Below are positions 11,690 through 24,079 of a DNA stretch of 64,000 bases, one piece after another; the stretch's first letter is position 1, and each line of letters starts with the position of its first letter. Source of the stretch: Salvator merianae (taxonomy: Eukaryota; Chordata; Lepidosauria; Squamata; Teiidae). Location: positions 145,390,650 through 145,454,649 of the forward strand of contig QVOM02000034.1 of assembly GCA_003586115.2 (NCBI GenBank), read 5' to 3'. The notes under the pieces were generated by a model. That model was given only the letters and a program-made list of their open reading frames with translations, did not search any database and had not been told where the DNA came from. The translations under genes were made by a program, and so were the position numbers.

Positions 11690-11965
11690 TGGCTCTGGTC
11701 TGAGTGCCAGCTGCAAAAGCTGGACCCAACCTTCATAGCCAGCATTCAGCCTCCAAAGACTGGGAACAAAAAGTTCCCAGCCTTCAAAGGTTTCACCTGC
11801 ACTCTTTTAGATGCATGCTGAATTCTGGCATTGCTTCTGATGGTGCTTGCTGGTATATCATCGAAAATGGTCTTCCGTGTGCTTACTAGTACACTGGTAG
11901 ACCTCATTGCTGAGGTTGACTAGCAGACCAGGATAGGCACCATTTTGGGTACTCTATTCCAGGGT
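11690..11965. mobile_element. Family B-like element, decayed
   Basis: Shares internal phrases with the 9502 and 26870 copies: CAAAGACTGGGAACAAAAAG, GGTAGACCTCATTGCTGAGG and CACCATTTTGGGTACTC. Termini were not identified. Confidence 0.45.
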
Positions 11966-12227
11966 ACTCCATGCAGTGTGTGCTGCTTTGTCCCATACTA
12001 GTGTGTGCAACAAAGTGGGCTAGACCCTTCCATGGGCCAAGATGTTTGCCTGTGTGGAAAGGGCCCTTGATTCTAAAGATGCTTTCTTTATCCAGTACCA
12101 GTATGCCTCGGATGTACTTCTTCTTACATTATGGTTCTCCATACAAATCAATGAGGTTACATTGATTCCATCTTGTACCTTTAACTTCAGATCTGCCACA
12201 GAGAGTTGGCAGTTGCGGGGGGCATCT

Positions 12228-12310
12228 CTAAAATTAATTTATTAATTTATCCAAAAGTCTCATGGTGGGTCACAATACAGTGGATTAAAAACAGATAAAA
12301 TACATTAGTT
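12228..12310 (-). mobile_element. L2-like LINE 3' end, minus strand
   Basis: Reverse-strand tail phrase GTGACCCACCATGAGAC followed by an ATAAATTAATAAATTAAT run, matching the 3' ends at 24540, 50690 and 62906 (GTAACCCACCCTGAG type). Only the tail survives. Confidence 0.5.
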
Positions 12311-12801
12311 AAACCAGCATATTTATATGAAATCAGTTTTAAAATAGAACTTTTCTTACCTTTATTCTCTGCAGGAATCTGTTATATAAGTATGTCTTTT
12401 GAGAGACCTAATGTTTTTTAAAAAGCAGATATCTGGTAGCTACTTGTCTTCAATTATCAATGATAACAAGGTGTTTTTTTTTTTGTTTGTTTTTTTTTTG
12501 TTATATTAAAAAGAGAGGATAGGCAAAAATAATCAAATGAATTTTTAAATACAGGTTTTGATATCATACTACAGTGTTCCACCATTGCATTAAGTTAATC
12601 TTTTAAGTCCAGCAAGTGAGTTAGTTGATGCACCTCACATATAGGAACTCTGCCTAGTCACAGCTGCTCTGATTCAAGACTCATTTGCAGCTAAGATTAA
12701 GGTGATATGGTGGCATCTTCTCTATGGAAGTGCTTTCCTAAATAGCTGAAAATGCTATCTCTCTAGTTTTGGATAGGTCTTAAAGATACTATTGTTTCAG
12801 A
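12311..12801. other. AT-rich with T-runs, no recognised feature
   Basis: Contains a T-rich run near 12473-12500. No gene seen. Confidence 0.45.
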
Positions 12802-12840
12802 GGGTCCGCCTTAATTTTTAATTAAAAAAAAGACGGACCC
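12802..12840. repeat. Hairpin with GGGTCCG arms
   Basis: GGGTCCGCCTT pairs with AAGACGGACCC (10 of 11) across an A/T-only centre. Flanks also pair weakly (ACTATTGTT against AACAGTATG), so this may be the remnant of a small palindromic element. Confidence 0.6.
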
Positions 12841-13214
12841 GGTAACAGTATGACTTTGGTTAGGAAAACTGGCTGGTGCATTCATTCTTATGTTCCAGGG
12901 TCTAGTTAGCCCTTTCCATTACTCTGAATCAAAAAAAGATTCCCCATATATCCAGGCAGACTTGCTGAGTCACAAGTTCCAAAGCACATAGATTTCTGAG
13001 TGACCTAAACCTGAGGAAAGGTGAAGAAGAAAAGAGGAGAACATCTTTGCCTTTATATTAAAATATAATTATTAATACAAGTTTGGGAATTGGCAAAAAT
13101 AGATAGAACTCAAATGACAGAACTGCTTTTTGTTTTAGGACCAATTATTCACATATTTATAAACATCAGTTAAAGCAAATATAATGAAACAGATTAAGAT
13201 AACACAAACAGTAT

Positions 13215-13388
13215 GGCCCTTTCTGCACTGGTCCTAATTCTGGATTATATTCCAGAATAGGGGCCTACCATCCACATAGTGCAAATTATGGTAGGTCCCA
13301 CCCAGGGTCTCCTGTCTGCACTAACATATAGATGGCAGGGCCCTATTTCAGGATGTAATCTGGAATAAGGCCCAATGAAGAAAGGGGC
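13215..13388. mobile_element. 174-bp MITE with 3-bp TAT target duplication
   Basis: The ends pair over about 55 bp: the left arm starts GGCCCTTTCTGCACTGG and the complement of the right arm starts GCCCCTTTCTTCATTGGG. Both arms then share ATTCCAGA and ATAGGGCC-type blocks. TAT flanks both sides (13212-13214, 13389-13391). A 3-bp duplication and GGC-type ends suggest PIF/Harbinger, as inference. No transposase. Confidence 0.72.
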
Positions 13389-13637
13389 TATGTCTCTGTC
13401 CCTACTGGCCAAAGGATGGGTAAATTTTAACTTCAGAGTAAACTTGCAAGAATGAAGCTCTTCCACAACCAATCAATACTGTCCTTAGGTGAAGCATGTT
13501 ACATTTTACTTTTCATCCTCTATATATGTCTTCTGACAATATCTAGAGCTTTCGTTCCCTATGCTTAACTTTAATATTGATAGTCCAGATTAGTATAAGA
13601 AGACGTGATAGGTACAGAAGCACTCATGCAAATATGG

Positions 13638-13720
13638 GTCACAGGAAGTTCTGAGGCAGTCTCGGCAGCAAGATAGGGGTTACAGGAAGTTCTGAGGAAG
13701 TCCTGAGCAGCAAGATAGGG
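13638..13720. repeat. 41-bp tandem duplication
   Basis: Two copies of a unit containing ACAGGAAGTTCTGAGG (13641 and 13682) and AGCAAGATAGGG, with a few mismatches. Confidence 0.8.
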
Positions 13721-14935
13721 TTAAGAACCTTTTTTTTTTTTTCTTTTTTGGAGTTACCCATCACTACTGCTGTAGGTAGTGTGCCTTTCCCACTTACAAG
13801 GGTTTCCAATTAGCTGGTTTGTTTTGTTTCACAGTACCTACAGTTAAACAGGAACACAGGTGACTGGAGAGACAGCTGGAGGTGTGTGCCTTGGTCAGTA
13901 CCTGGGTTGCTGGGATGAGATGTGCCTCTGCTGTTCCATTTTGGAGCATGGAGGGACTCTTAAAAGCAATGGCCAGCTCCCTCTGAGGGTGAGAAATCAT
14001 GTCATTCTTGGGAAGATATCTAATGATGGGTTGGTACCCTTCACTAGGTTGATGAGCTCTTTAAGCACCACCTCTTGCAGCCATGTGTGGAGGCAAGGCA
14101 GCTAAATCTCTTTCCAAAGATGCTCTCTATGGTAAATGGAGATACAGTCTCAACCTACTTCCCTTCCTGGGAACTCCTTGCCTCATCCACCAGTTGCTGT
14201 GGGATTAACCTCCCCTCCAATTACCCCTCCCCCAGTTAGGATGCTGCAGGTTTGCATGTGAAGGGAACTAGCATGCGAATAGCTAAAAACACTGACTCCT
14301 AAGCACTCTTTTAACAATAACAGATAGGAAAAAAATATAATTTTAATCACATTTACTTCTGCTTTCTGCTTCCTAATGATGAGTGAATCTTGCTAAACAC
14401 TGCCTTACTGCCACAATTATTTCTATTTAATACTATTAGGAATGGCATTTGCATTTATGTATTGATGCCTCTCCTACCAAGCAATGCTGACAATGAACCA
14501 AAGAACAGCATCAAAGGTCATATTTCTTTGCTGTCTGAAGAGGAAAAAATGGCAAGAACCACCTAGGGAAAAAGGACTTCTGTTATGCTAATAATTTTGC
14601 AACAATTGAAGCACTTCCCTGAGCCAGTCACTTTTTGCTGATATATTTATTTACACTTCTGTTGACAACTATACAGGTAGTGAACTTTTTCAGGCTGCAT
14701 GCAAGTTTATACTTTCTAGACACCTTACACTTGCTCTTTTGAAAATAGTTTTGGTCCCCTGGTATTTTGACATGCAATGCCATGTTATAAATTAAGCTTC
14801 TCTTTATATGTTTGTAGTATGATTAAATTAGGAATGGTTTTAGTGAGTGAATGTTAATAATACTGGGTAATTTCAAACGTATTCCAGACTGTGATTTATA
14901 GAAAGCAAGAACCTTGGTTTTGAAAATAAACAAAT
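13721..14935. other. No recognised gene
   Basis: A T-run near 13730-13747, otherwise unremarkable sequence with frames under 85 codons. Confidence 0.45.
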
Positions 14936-14962
14936 AGATAGGTAGGTAGGTAGGTAGGTAGG

Positions 14963-14998
<36 letters not shown>

Positions 14999-15008
14999 CA
15001 GATAGATA
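14936..15008. repeat. (TAGG)n(TAGA)n compound microsatellite
   Basis: About six TAGG units followed by about nine TAGA units with one TAGACAGA interruption. Confidence 0.95.
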
Positions 15009-15166
15009 AAATATGTTGTATAAAAAACTAAATAATGACAATGAATCCACTTAAATTGTTGGTCTTTACAGATCTTTAAGAAAATGCATTTTGGCTAAGG
15101 AAAATGGCAAATTACATTCATTTCTTGTCATTTTTTTATGCTGTTTGATATGCACTCAGTATTCTA

Positions 15167-15575
15167 GGGCCTCTTTGCACTTGAAGGTAGTGAGTGTCAG
15201 GAATGCTTACCAGTCAAGTGTTTCCACACTTTGCAGAGGCCTTGGCAATTGGGAGCAGACTATAGCTGCTATAATGGGAACAGCAGAACTGCTCCTGGTA
15301 CTGTGTGTTCAAACCCGTTTCCAGGTGTAAACACACAGCTATGTGGTGTGGCTGCATCTGCACCTGTGTGATTGTGTGGCATTTCAGCTGGAAGCTTCCC
15401 AACCACTGCCATGGAGCAGAATGGCAACATGACACCAGCATTCACACTGCAAATGCTGCTATCCTGCTGGGGTTCTGTTCCAAGACCTCATAGTGTGGAT
15501 GGTCCACACAAGAGGTCTATTCACCATGGAATGTACGCTGTCAAACATTCCATGATGGAAAGTGCAACAAGGCCC
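15167..15575. mobile_element. 409-bp MITE with CTA target duplication
   Basis: The left end GGGCCTCTTTGCACTT matches the complement of the right end, GGGCCTTGTTGCACTTT. CTA flanks both sides (15164-15166, 15576-15578). The interior has no transposase and shares phrases with the elements at 40060 and 43275 (for example CTTACCAGTCAAGTGTTTCC). The termini resemble family B. Confidence 0.72.
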
Positions 15576-15578
15576 CTA

Positions 15579-16580
15579 GAGTGAATGAACGGAACTGGTG
15601 TTGCTAAAAAAAAAAGGAAATTGGTGAAAAAAAACTGTATCTTAATGAAGATACTTTCCACATAAAAATACTTCCTACACATGAAAAGGAAAGAATGGAT
15701 TCCACTCACTAGTATCAAGTGAGCCAGGATAGTCTTAACCCATTACTTTGAGAGTGACTTAGTTCACATTTCCTTATTTTCAGTAAAGCTAGGGTCCTGG
15801 AGGTAAGCCCAGTTAAACACACAGGGAGTTAATTAGGCATGATAAGTCCACTTTGTACAATAAATTCTTCTATTGGGTTATTTATATTTTCCATCTAAAC
15901 TAATTATAATCTGAATAAGCATAAAGAAGCATAAAGAAGTGGAAAATGAGTCACTGTTTTTTGCAAATTAGCCTTATTTTGTCAATTTCCTTTCATGCAT
16001 TTAGATACTAACTTTTACTAGTTAATTAAATTAAGAATACATTAAAGACACTAAAAATCAAAGGTCTCCTCTCTAACTGCATGCATTTTGTAGAACAGGA
16101 CAAGATCACACATCAAGAACTTTGTAGGCAGATAATTATTAGAAGGGAAAAGTGCATCAAGAAATTAAATATCTCATTTACTATCCTTTTAATTTCTTCA
16201 TCTGGCATTTACAAATTTTGTACAAAACAGGAATCCTGTAGTGACAGAACATTTTGTTTTTGTCTCCTGAGGAATATGAAGAAGCAAGAAAAAAATAGAA
16301 AACAGATGGTAGGTAATTCAGTGCTGTCTGATATAAGGACTGTGGTTCTAAAAATGCTGTATCAGAAACACTGCCAAACAACTGAGAAACTATATGTGTC
16401 AGTGCACAAACATGTCTAATACTTTCCTGCATTGATCCTACTTAAAGTATTGAGGCACTATAAGAAATAGTAATCGCAACCACCCTGTACCCTTGCCTAA
16501 TTAGGTACATGTTTTGTCTTCCATTTACTACCCCTAGGCTCGATCCACACAGCAGCTGGACAGCTGTCCTAGATAACTAA
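15579..16580. other. No recognised gene
   Basis: AT-rich. A 112-residue open frame at 16081-16419 has no recognisable domain and no splice context. Confidence 0.45.
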
Positions 16581-17753
16581 CTTAAGGACAGGAAATGCAG
16601 AGTAGGAATAAATGGTCAGTTCTCAGAGTGGAAAGAGGTGAGAAGGGGGATCCCACAAGATGCAGTATTAGGACCACGGCTTTTTAATTTATTCATAAAT
16701 GATCTAGACATTGGGGTAAGCAGTGAATTAGCAAAGTTTGCTGATGACACTAAATTGTTCAGGGTAGTAAAAACTGAAAGGGATTGTAAAGAGCTGCAGA
16801 GGAATCTCTTGGCATTGGTTGAGTGGGCAACGAAGTGGCAAATGCACTTCAATCTTAGCAAGTGCAAAGTGATGCACATCGGGACAAAGAACCCCAATTA
16901 TACCTATAAACTGATGGGAACCAAACTTTCTGTGACAGACCAATGAAGGATCTTGGGGTTCTGGTAGACAGCTCAATGAAGGTGTCAACCCAGTGTGCAG
17001 TGAAAAAGGCAAATACAATGCTAGGAGCAATTAGAAAGGGGATAGAAAACAAGTCAGCAAGTGTCATTTACAATTACAGCAATTACAAATCTATGGTGAG
17101 GCCACACTTGGAATATTGTGTACAATTCTCGTCACTTCATCTCAGAAAAGATATTGTAGAACTGGAGAAGGTGCAGAAAAGGGCAACCAGAAGGATCAAA
17201 AGGCTGGAACACCTTCCTTACAAAATCAGGTTGCAATGTCTTGGCCTCTCCAGCCTTGAAAAATGGCATTTAAGAGGGGACCTGATTGAAGTATATAAAA
17301 TCATGCATGGTATGGATAAGGCAGATAGAGATAAATTCTTTTCTCTATCGTGCAACACTAGGACCAGAGGGCACTCTATGAAGCCGATGGGTAGGAGAGT
17401 TAGAACCAACAAAGGGAAGTATTTTTTCACCCAGAGGGTCATTGGTCTATGGAATTTATTACCAGAAAAGGTGGTGACAGCCTAGATAGCTTTAAGAAAG
17501 GATTGGGCAGATTCATGGAGGTCAGGTGTATCAATGGCTACTAGAATGGATGTCTAGGTACTGTCTCCAGGTTGGAAAGACAGGCAGGATGTCTGTAAAA
17601 CCATTTGCAAGAGCAGGTGAAGGTTTTGCCTTTTATTCTGCTTGAGAATGCCCAGAAGCAATTGGTGGGCCATGGTGTAAAACAGCATGCTGAACTAGAT
17701 GGGCCAGGCCTGATCCAGCAAAGCTCCTCTTCTGTACTTCTGTTCTTATGTTC
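16581..17753 (+). pseudogene. CR1-like LINE, 3' half of ORF2 and 3' UTR
   Basis: The reading frame starts mid-reverse transcriptase (LKDRKCRVGINGQFSEWK), then VLGPRLFNLFINDLD and the catalytic FADDTKLF. A frameshift lies near 16940, after SVTDQ. The next frame runs MKDLGVLVDSS, KKANTMLG, RPHLEYCVQF, VQKRATRRI and FFTQRVIGLWNLLPEKV. A second break lies at the TAG at 17483-17485. The 3' UTR contains GCTGAACTAGATGGGCC and TGATCCAGCA and ends in TTCTGTTCTTATGTTC. This is a different family from the CR1 at the window start (tail TTCTTATG type instead of ATTCTATG). It is 5'-truncated and non-functional. Other copies lie at 34270, 54104 and 57955. Confidence 0.88.
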
Positions 17754-20258
17754 ACCTTTATGGTGCTTTGAATGCACAATGAGGGTACAGTGTCTACATG
17801 ACACAGCCCCTTCATTGAACAATTGATTCAGAGGAAGATTGCAGCATTTGCATGGATGCCTCACCCTTACCTTTCATGCTGCATAAGTGCCGTTATGATG
17901 TTTTAGTGACAGAATGCTTTAAAGACTTCTGAGAGCTCTTCAAACCAATCTCTCCTCTGCCAGTTTCCAAGACTGGTCTGATCGGCCAGAAAGTGGAGAA
18001 GGCAAATGAGGTGACCTCCTATCTCTTCTTCAGAAAGGGATGACATTCATTAATCTCTATGTAGGTACTCTCAGGTTGCTCCTCCCAGAAAGTAACATTA
18101 TGATTTTGTTAATCTGGGAGTAATTATTCTCTACCACCCCCCTCAGAAGAATTATACAAATGAAGTGGGTTCACTTCTAGTACCTCACCAGTGAGACCAG
18201 TGAGTTAATTTCTCTAAATGGTGAGAGGTAGTCACTTCTGTTTTTCTCCTCTCCTTCAGATACCTTGTTGTTTTTTTCCAAGTGTACAGTGGAAAAGACA
18301 GAAGCAGCAGCAGCAGCAAACAACTGTACCCTTTTTAGTCAGAAAGACTGGTGGGCATTAATCTGCATTCACTCTGATATGTTTTAAACTTCAAGTTTGG
18401 AGATAGGCTTGGAATATATCAGTAGGATGAGTCATGCTCTTTCCTAGATATGTTAGCATGCAGGTGCGGGGGGGAGCAGAAAACCTGAAACTATGATAAC
18501 ATATTGGCCTTACTGTAAGAAGAGTAAATATTAGGTATCATGTGGGAGGCATTTTTCCTAAGCTTCAAGATTGCTCCAAGAACTCCTTGATACTAAATAA
18601 TATATATTTTAAACAACGACGAAAACAACTGCAGCAATCTATGTAAATCCTTAACCTCAATACCAAACTGACTCTGAATCGAACCATTATGAGTTTTTCC
18701 CATATAGATAACAACCATCCTGTTTCCCCTACTGTGTTCACATATCCTTGGTCTTCTTGTTTCCTGCTGAAACCAATCTCAGTCAGAGAGGCTATTTTCT
18801 TGTTATCAGTTCTCTGATCAGAGGCAGATAGAGCTTATAATCTCCCAAGAAAAAATGCTCACACTAGATTTCCAGGCACATTTTGGAGACCCAAGAGATT
18901 TTGATAGCTGAGATAAAGTTTTAATAAGAATCAACATGGCTGGGTGCCGATCAGAAAAGAAGGGCTTTTGATGCTTGCCCAGTTCTTCTGATAAGGGAAA
19001 AACAAATAAAATGCATCTGCCTCCATTGCTTGTTTGCAACACATACACTAGAAAACTGGAGAAACAACTTTAGAATTCACTGTGATCCAGGTCCTGAGTT
19101 TGCCAAAAATGCTTCTGAAGCACAAGTATCTTTGGTTTCTCCCCTCTGACACATATTTTTTTTTTATTAACAAATCACCAGCAATTTTACCAGGACCTTT
19201 CTTTCTTAACTACATTTGCTTCTATCTATGATTATATAGATATACAGATATAGATAGATTTGGATAGTTTTCTGAAGGAATTACAAAGACAAGTTGTAGG
19301 TTATAGCAAACTCTTACTATAGGTATAAAATCAGATTTGAACTGATCCCGCTATGACTTTTAGCTATCTTGAACTTCTGTGCAGTTTTCAAAGAAGTAAA
19401 ATCCATTCATTATTTTCCTTCAGTAGATATTTTGTTTTCTTAAAACTATTGGGAAAGAAAACAGTAGCAGCACTTTATAGTACCAAAGATTTTGCAAAAG
19501 AATCCTGCTAATGCTGGACCCAACTGTGGTTAATGGTTGACCCAAGTGTAAACTGTAGGGAAAAAAAGAAAAGCAAGTAAGCTGAATTGAATTTGACTGT
19601 TACAATAAAGTTCCTACCAGTGCAAATAGATAAAACAATGGAAAGGTGAGAAGATTGATCAACATAATATCTTGGTGTTTCAACTGTAGCAAATCAACAT
19701 AATATCTTCGTGTTTCCTTAACTCCTCGCAATAATTTTGTTTGCTGGAAAACACACGGAAAAAATTGCTCCAAGGCATTCAAAACTGGATTATCCAACTT
19801 AAGTCTAAAAAAGCATGGCCTGTAAATTAGAGGTTGTTGTCAGATATAGTTAAAAAAAAAGAAAGAAAAACATTTATGAAGTGGCTCAGAGATGGCTTAG
19901 AGATAGGATTGTTCACACAGCAGTCTGCCCCTCCTCCTCTCATAAGCATTCTTTGCCAGAAAAGGAATGGAAATATGAATAACACACACTGTCTCTCTGT
20001 GCCTCCAAGCTGCCCTTTTGTTAGTAGTTAAACACAGCCACTATTAAACTAGTCTGCATGTATTCCTTTGGAGGTGAGTACCCTGGAGAAGACCAAAGAT
20101 TGTGGAGGTCAGACACCAGATGTTGTTGCCACTGTAGAAAACCCTGAGAAGGGTGTTGGAGTGCCTTGAAACACTCTCTGCAGCATCCTTCCTCAGAACA
20201 TTGTTTTGAGGGTACCTGCTGACCATAGTTGCTCTTGCTACTGCTGTGTAAACACATA
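17754..20258. other. No recognised gene
   Basis: AT-rich sequence. A short internal duplication (TCAACATAATATCTT at 19659 and 19694, 35 bp apart) is the only structure noted. Frames are all short. Confidence 0.45.
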
Positions 20259-20675
20259 GGGCCTTTCTATACTTACCTTTATTCCAGAATGCAATGTGGT
20301 CCTCTTCTGGTCCTCTTTTGTCTGCATGCTAGTGCAACTAGAAAGGCCTTGACTCCTCTTATATGCTCCATTTGCATAAGACAGAGTGTATTCCACACCA
20401 GGAGGCAGAAAATGGCCTCCTGGTCCACTTCTGGGCTGGAATACTGGTATACCTCAATAATGAGATCTACTGCCATACAAAGAATATTAGGGATCGATTT
20501 TGGAGGTGTGTGTTGTTGCACTCCTGAAATGGGTCCCCTGGGGACTCTGAGGCCAGGAACTTTCACTCCTAGTCATTGGGGCTGATGCGGGGGCTGATCC
20601 AGAACAGATCAGGACCAGCCACTGCCTAATCTGAACCCACAGATCTAGACCTGCACAAGTAGCTGCAGAAAGGTG
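20259..20675 (+). mobile_element. Family B element
   Basis: The left end, preceded by ATA, reads GGGCCTTTCTATACTTACC. Internal phrases are shared with 24596 and 61251: CCAGGAACTTTCACTCC, GGGTCCCCTGGGGACTC, and ATACCTCAATAATGAGATC. The right end is taken as CAAGTAGCTGCAGAAAGG by its resemblance to the inverted left end; no target duplication was found. Confidence 0.6.
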
Positions 20676-21074
20676 GCAGCAAAGTCACCTACTCTTCTGC
20701 TTCACACAGATGTCACAGTATAACACTCTGGGGAATTTTCCAGTACAATGGATGCTCCATATATGGAGCAGACAACTGAGTTCCGGAGCTTATCTGTCAT
20801 CTCCAAATAGGGTGAGGAATTAGACACAGTCATTTGGCTGTCACATGCCCCAGCCTAGTGTTGTGAGAAAGGGTCTTCACCTTGGTGTACTCCAGCTGCT
20901 GAGGTGTGGACACAGTCCAGATTCTGAACTGAAAACTCTCTTGCCTAAGTCTCAAATTGAGTCCCTTCCAAAACATTGTCATTTCTGCTTTCTGGAAAAA
21001 TAAAGTCCCTATTAACTCCACAATACCTGTAGAGCTGTCAGGTTTCAGTTGTGAGTTTGTTGTATTCCAACCTA

Positions 21075-21697
21075 GGCTGCATCCACACACATCAAGTTGT
21101 TTTTTTTTGTTTTTTTTTAAAAAAAAAAGAAGCTTACCAGCTCTTAGAGGTGACAGTATCTTGATGCTAGTGTTCCTATCCTATATAAAGTCCACATGAA
21201 AGGTCAGAAAATACACTTCCTAAGTAAAGTTCCTTCCCTTCAGTGTGGCTTAAGGCACTAGCATGTGGCTGCTACTACCTCTAAGCTGCTTTTGAGCCAC
21301 TTTGTTTTCCCATGGCCATTTCCTCATTTACATGGACTGGACTAGCCTGGAGTGATTCCAGTGACAGAAGTGGCCCCGTTCTCCTAGGACAAGCATTCTT
21401 AGAAGGCTGTTCTGGAAAAGCTCCATTGCCAGCTCCAAAGATCACACAAAACTTTGGCACCAGCTTCTGAGTTCTCTGATGATTAGAGATTGCTAAACTG
21501 GTCCATGGAGCAGTGCAGACCATCTGCATGCCTCCTGGGTTGGTCTGGCCCCCACTAGACCTCTGGTAGTCCTGCAAAAACAGGTCCACTGGTATCCTGG
21601 TCTCAGTGGCCCCATAAACGTCACCAGAGGGAGGTCCCTGAATCCGTCCATGAACACCTCCAAAGATAAGAGCAAAGACTGATGTGTGAATACAGCC
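21075..21697. mobile_element. Family A MITE, split by an internal insertion of about 400 bp
   Basis: The ends GGCTGCATCCACACAC and the complement of TGTGTGAATACAGCC match family A members at 22784, 48770 and 50784, and CTA flanks both sides (21072-21074, 21698-21700). The usual length is about 220 bp; here it is 623 bp. The extra sequence starts after TTTTGAGCCACTTT near 21304 and ends near 21683. Its own ends (GGCCATTTCCTCATTTAC and the complement of AAAGATAAGAGCAAAGAC) resemble family B, so a B-type element appears to have inserted into an A-type element. Confidence 0.7.
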
Positions 21698-21700
21698 CTA

Positions 21701-22780
21701 GAGAAGTAAGCACTTGAATCTGGAAGTCTCTCTACTTAGAACCATGAAAATAAGATCCCTTCTAATACTTTTAGGAGGTTGTATATTAACTCAGTTTTAC
21801 ATGGGCCTGTCAAAGAGTGTTATACACTTGTCTTTAGTAATTGCTCCCTTAGCCATTTTGCAAGTATAATTATGGAGATAATCAAACTAATTCAGTTTTA
21901 ACTGCTGATTTTAACCAAAAATGTTTATTTCAGTTTATAAGGAAATGCAGGACATTTTTAAGGCAAGTAGACACTGAAAAAGCAAATACAACATGTGATA
22001 TGGAGGAAACAGGGAGCACATGTGTCACATTATATTGCAAAATTATAATATTAGGGCAATTTCAAGTACTTGGCCAACATCGTATTAATGAAAAATGCAA
22101 TTCTGTGATAACAATGATCTAAGGACATTGGTTGATTAATCATTAAGCCATGTTCTAAAATTATGATTTCTGAAAGATTATTTAATACTTTTTTATGGTA
22201 GACACTTCATAAAATTATTGTTATGTTTAAATCAATGAAAATGAATAGGCTTAAAATGATTTAAATGTTACTGCCTACTTTCAAAGACACCTCATATTTT
22301 TTTTTTAGAAAAGTCACAGCTTTTGTAACCTTCTTAAAAATAGCTTTGGTTAGGTGATGAGCAGCACTTCTATTTTTACCAGCATCTCTGCTGCTATATA
22401 GTTGCACATATTGCAGGAGACAAATGTTGAACTTTACATCTAAGGCTGGCAGATGGCTGAGATCTGGCTTAGCTGGTTTCATAGTCTCTGCCAGAGAACT
22501 CTGCATCCACAACCCTTGAGCGATTACAAGGCCATAGGATAAGGGGGGGAAATGAGGTTTAGTAGCAATGTTAAGATTGTACACTTGAACATACCCATGG
22601 AGTTGTCAGAAGAAACTAACATAAACGTATACACTGCAAAAGATTGGGTTGTGTCTGTGGTCTTTGAAAAAGTAGCCATATAACACAATATCCATTGGAA
22701 CATTGTCTGAGGTTATAGTCATGCATAATGAACACCTTTCTCTTGAACTGGAAGCAAAAGCATTGCAAGAAATAAGTAAC
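21701..22780. other. AT-rich, no recognised feature
   Basis: A 107-codon minus-strand frame at 22261-22584 has no recognisable domain. No repeat boundaries were found. Confidence 0.45.
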
Positions 22781-22783
22781 TAA

Positions 22784-23006
22784 GGCTGCATCCACACACA
22801 GCAAAAAGTGGCTCAAAAGCAGGTAAAAGGTGGTAGTGTCCACATGCTAGTGCCTTAATCCACAGCAAAGGGCAGAAAATGCACTTCCCAAGTGCAGTTG
22901 TTGGCCTACAGTGATGATTAAATGTGGGATGTAAAAATTAGCATCTGTATGTTGCCCTTTATTAGCTTCTTTTGAGCTGCTTTTTTAAATGTGTGCAGAT
23001 GCGATC
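22784..23006. mobile_element. Family A MITE, 223 bp, TAA target duplication
   Basis: Left end GGCTGCATCCACACAC; the complement of the right end reads GATCGCATCTGCACAC. The arms pair imperfectly for about 50 bp, including AGTGGCTCAAAAGCAGG against AGCAGCTCAAAAGAAGC. TAA flanks both sides (22781-22783, 23007-23009). No coding capacity. A family B element starts directly after the right duplication. Confidence 0.8.
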
Positions 23007-23009
23007 TAA

Positions 23010-23300
23010 AGGCCTTTCTGCACTTATCTGTGCAGGTCTGGATCTGTGGATCTGGATCAGGCAAGGGCTGTTTCTGACCTGTTCCAGACCGGTCCCCACT
23101 CTGGCCCTGAAAGCCAGGAATGAAAATTCCTGGCCTTGGAACCCTGATGGACCATTTTGGTAGTGCAACAAGGCACACCATCAGTCCCCCCTGCCCCTAG
23201 TATTGAGGTCTACTGACATTCTGAATCTGAAATAGACCAGCGGTCCATTTTGGACTTCCTGATCTAGAATACATTCCAGCTTGTGCAGATGGAGCACACT
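23010..23300 (+). mobile_element. Family B element abutting a family A MITE
   Basis: Begins AGGCCTTTCTGCACTTATC. It shares CCAGGAATGAAAATTCCTGG (a near palindrome), a TGAGGTCTACTGACATTC block and a GGTCCATTTTGGACTTCC block with other B copies. The right end is near CAGCTTGTGCAGATGGAGC. Target duplication not resolved. Confidence 0.6.
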
Positions 23301-23878
23301 TATGGTGGCTAGAATGGGTAGGACTTTTCTAGTCCACAGTAGCATGTGGATAAAAGATGCCAGAAGATGACCAAGTTCTGGAACAGAAGTAAGTGATGAA
23401 AGTCAACTTGCTCTCTTGTTTGTTACCAAACAGTTACAACCCTCAGGTCTGTGAAGAGTACAGTGATGAGTATGTTTTCTCCTCTTCCAGTTTTGTCGCT
23501 CCTGGCCTCTGTGAGTTGGGGCAATTGTCTGAAGAAGGGAGCTCTGTTCCTGCTGTATGCAAATCACTTAACATTTTGATAGGGGAAGCGGGATACAAAT
23601 ATTTGAAACGAATATACGTTTTTAAGCAAACTCCCTGCTTCATATAATTGCCTTCCAATTTGCAGAGAGAAAGGGGGTAGAGTCAGAGATAGTACACTTT
23701 TCACCACAGCTCCCTCTTATGTTGTTTTTACCTATTCTGGAAAGAAAAAAGAGAACAAAGCTCCAAACTGCTGTAACACAAAAAGAGTGATAGTGAAGAA
23801 GATTTGGAAATAGACTATTCTGCTCCATGCAGTTTTTCAGCCAAAGCCTTTATCAAGGTCTTTATCTCTCTCTCTTTG

Positions 23879-23879
<1 letters not shown>

Positions 23880-23927
<48 letters not shown>

Positions 23928-23942
23928 CACACGCGCACACAC
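23880..23942. repeat. (TA)n then (AC)n microsatellite
   Basis: About 20 TA units followed by an interrupted ACAC/GCAC run. Confidence 0.95.
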
Positions 23943-24079
23943 AAACGTTATAAAAATCAATAATAAAAAGTTACTATTATCAGCAGTTTTATGTAAGCTA
24001 TGGACTTGTTCCACAGTTTGTTTAATTAATTATTGTTCTCAAATGCTTTTAAGCACATATATGTGCTTTGTAACTGAGG

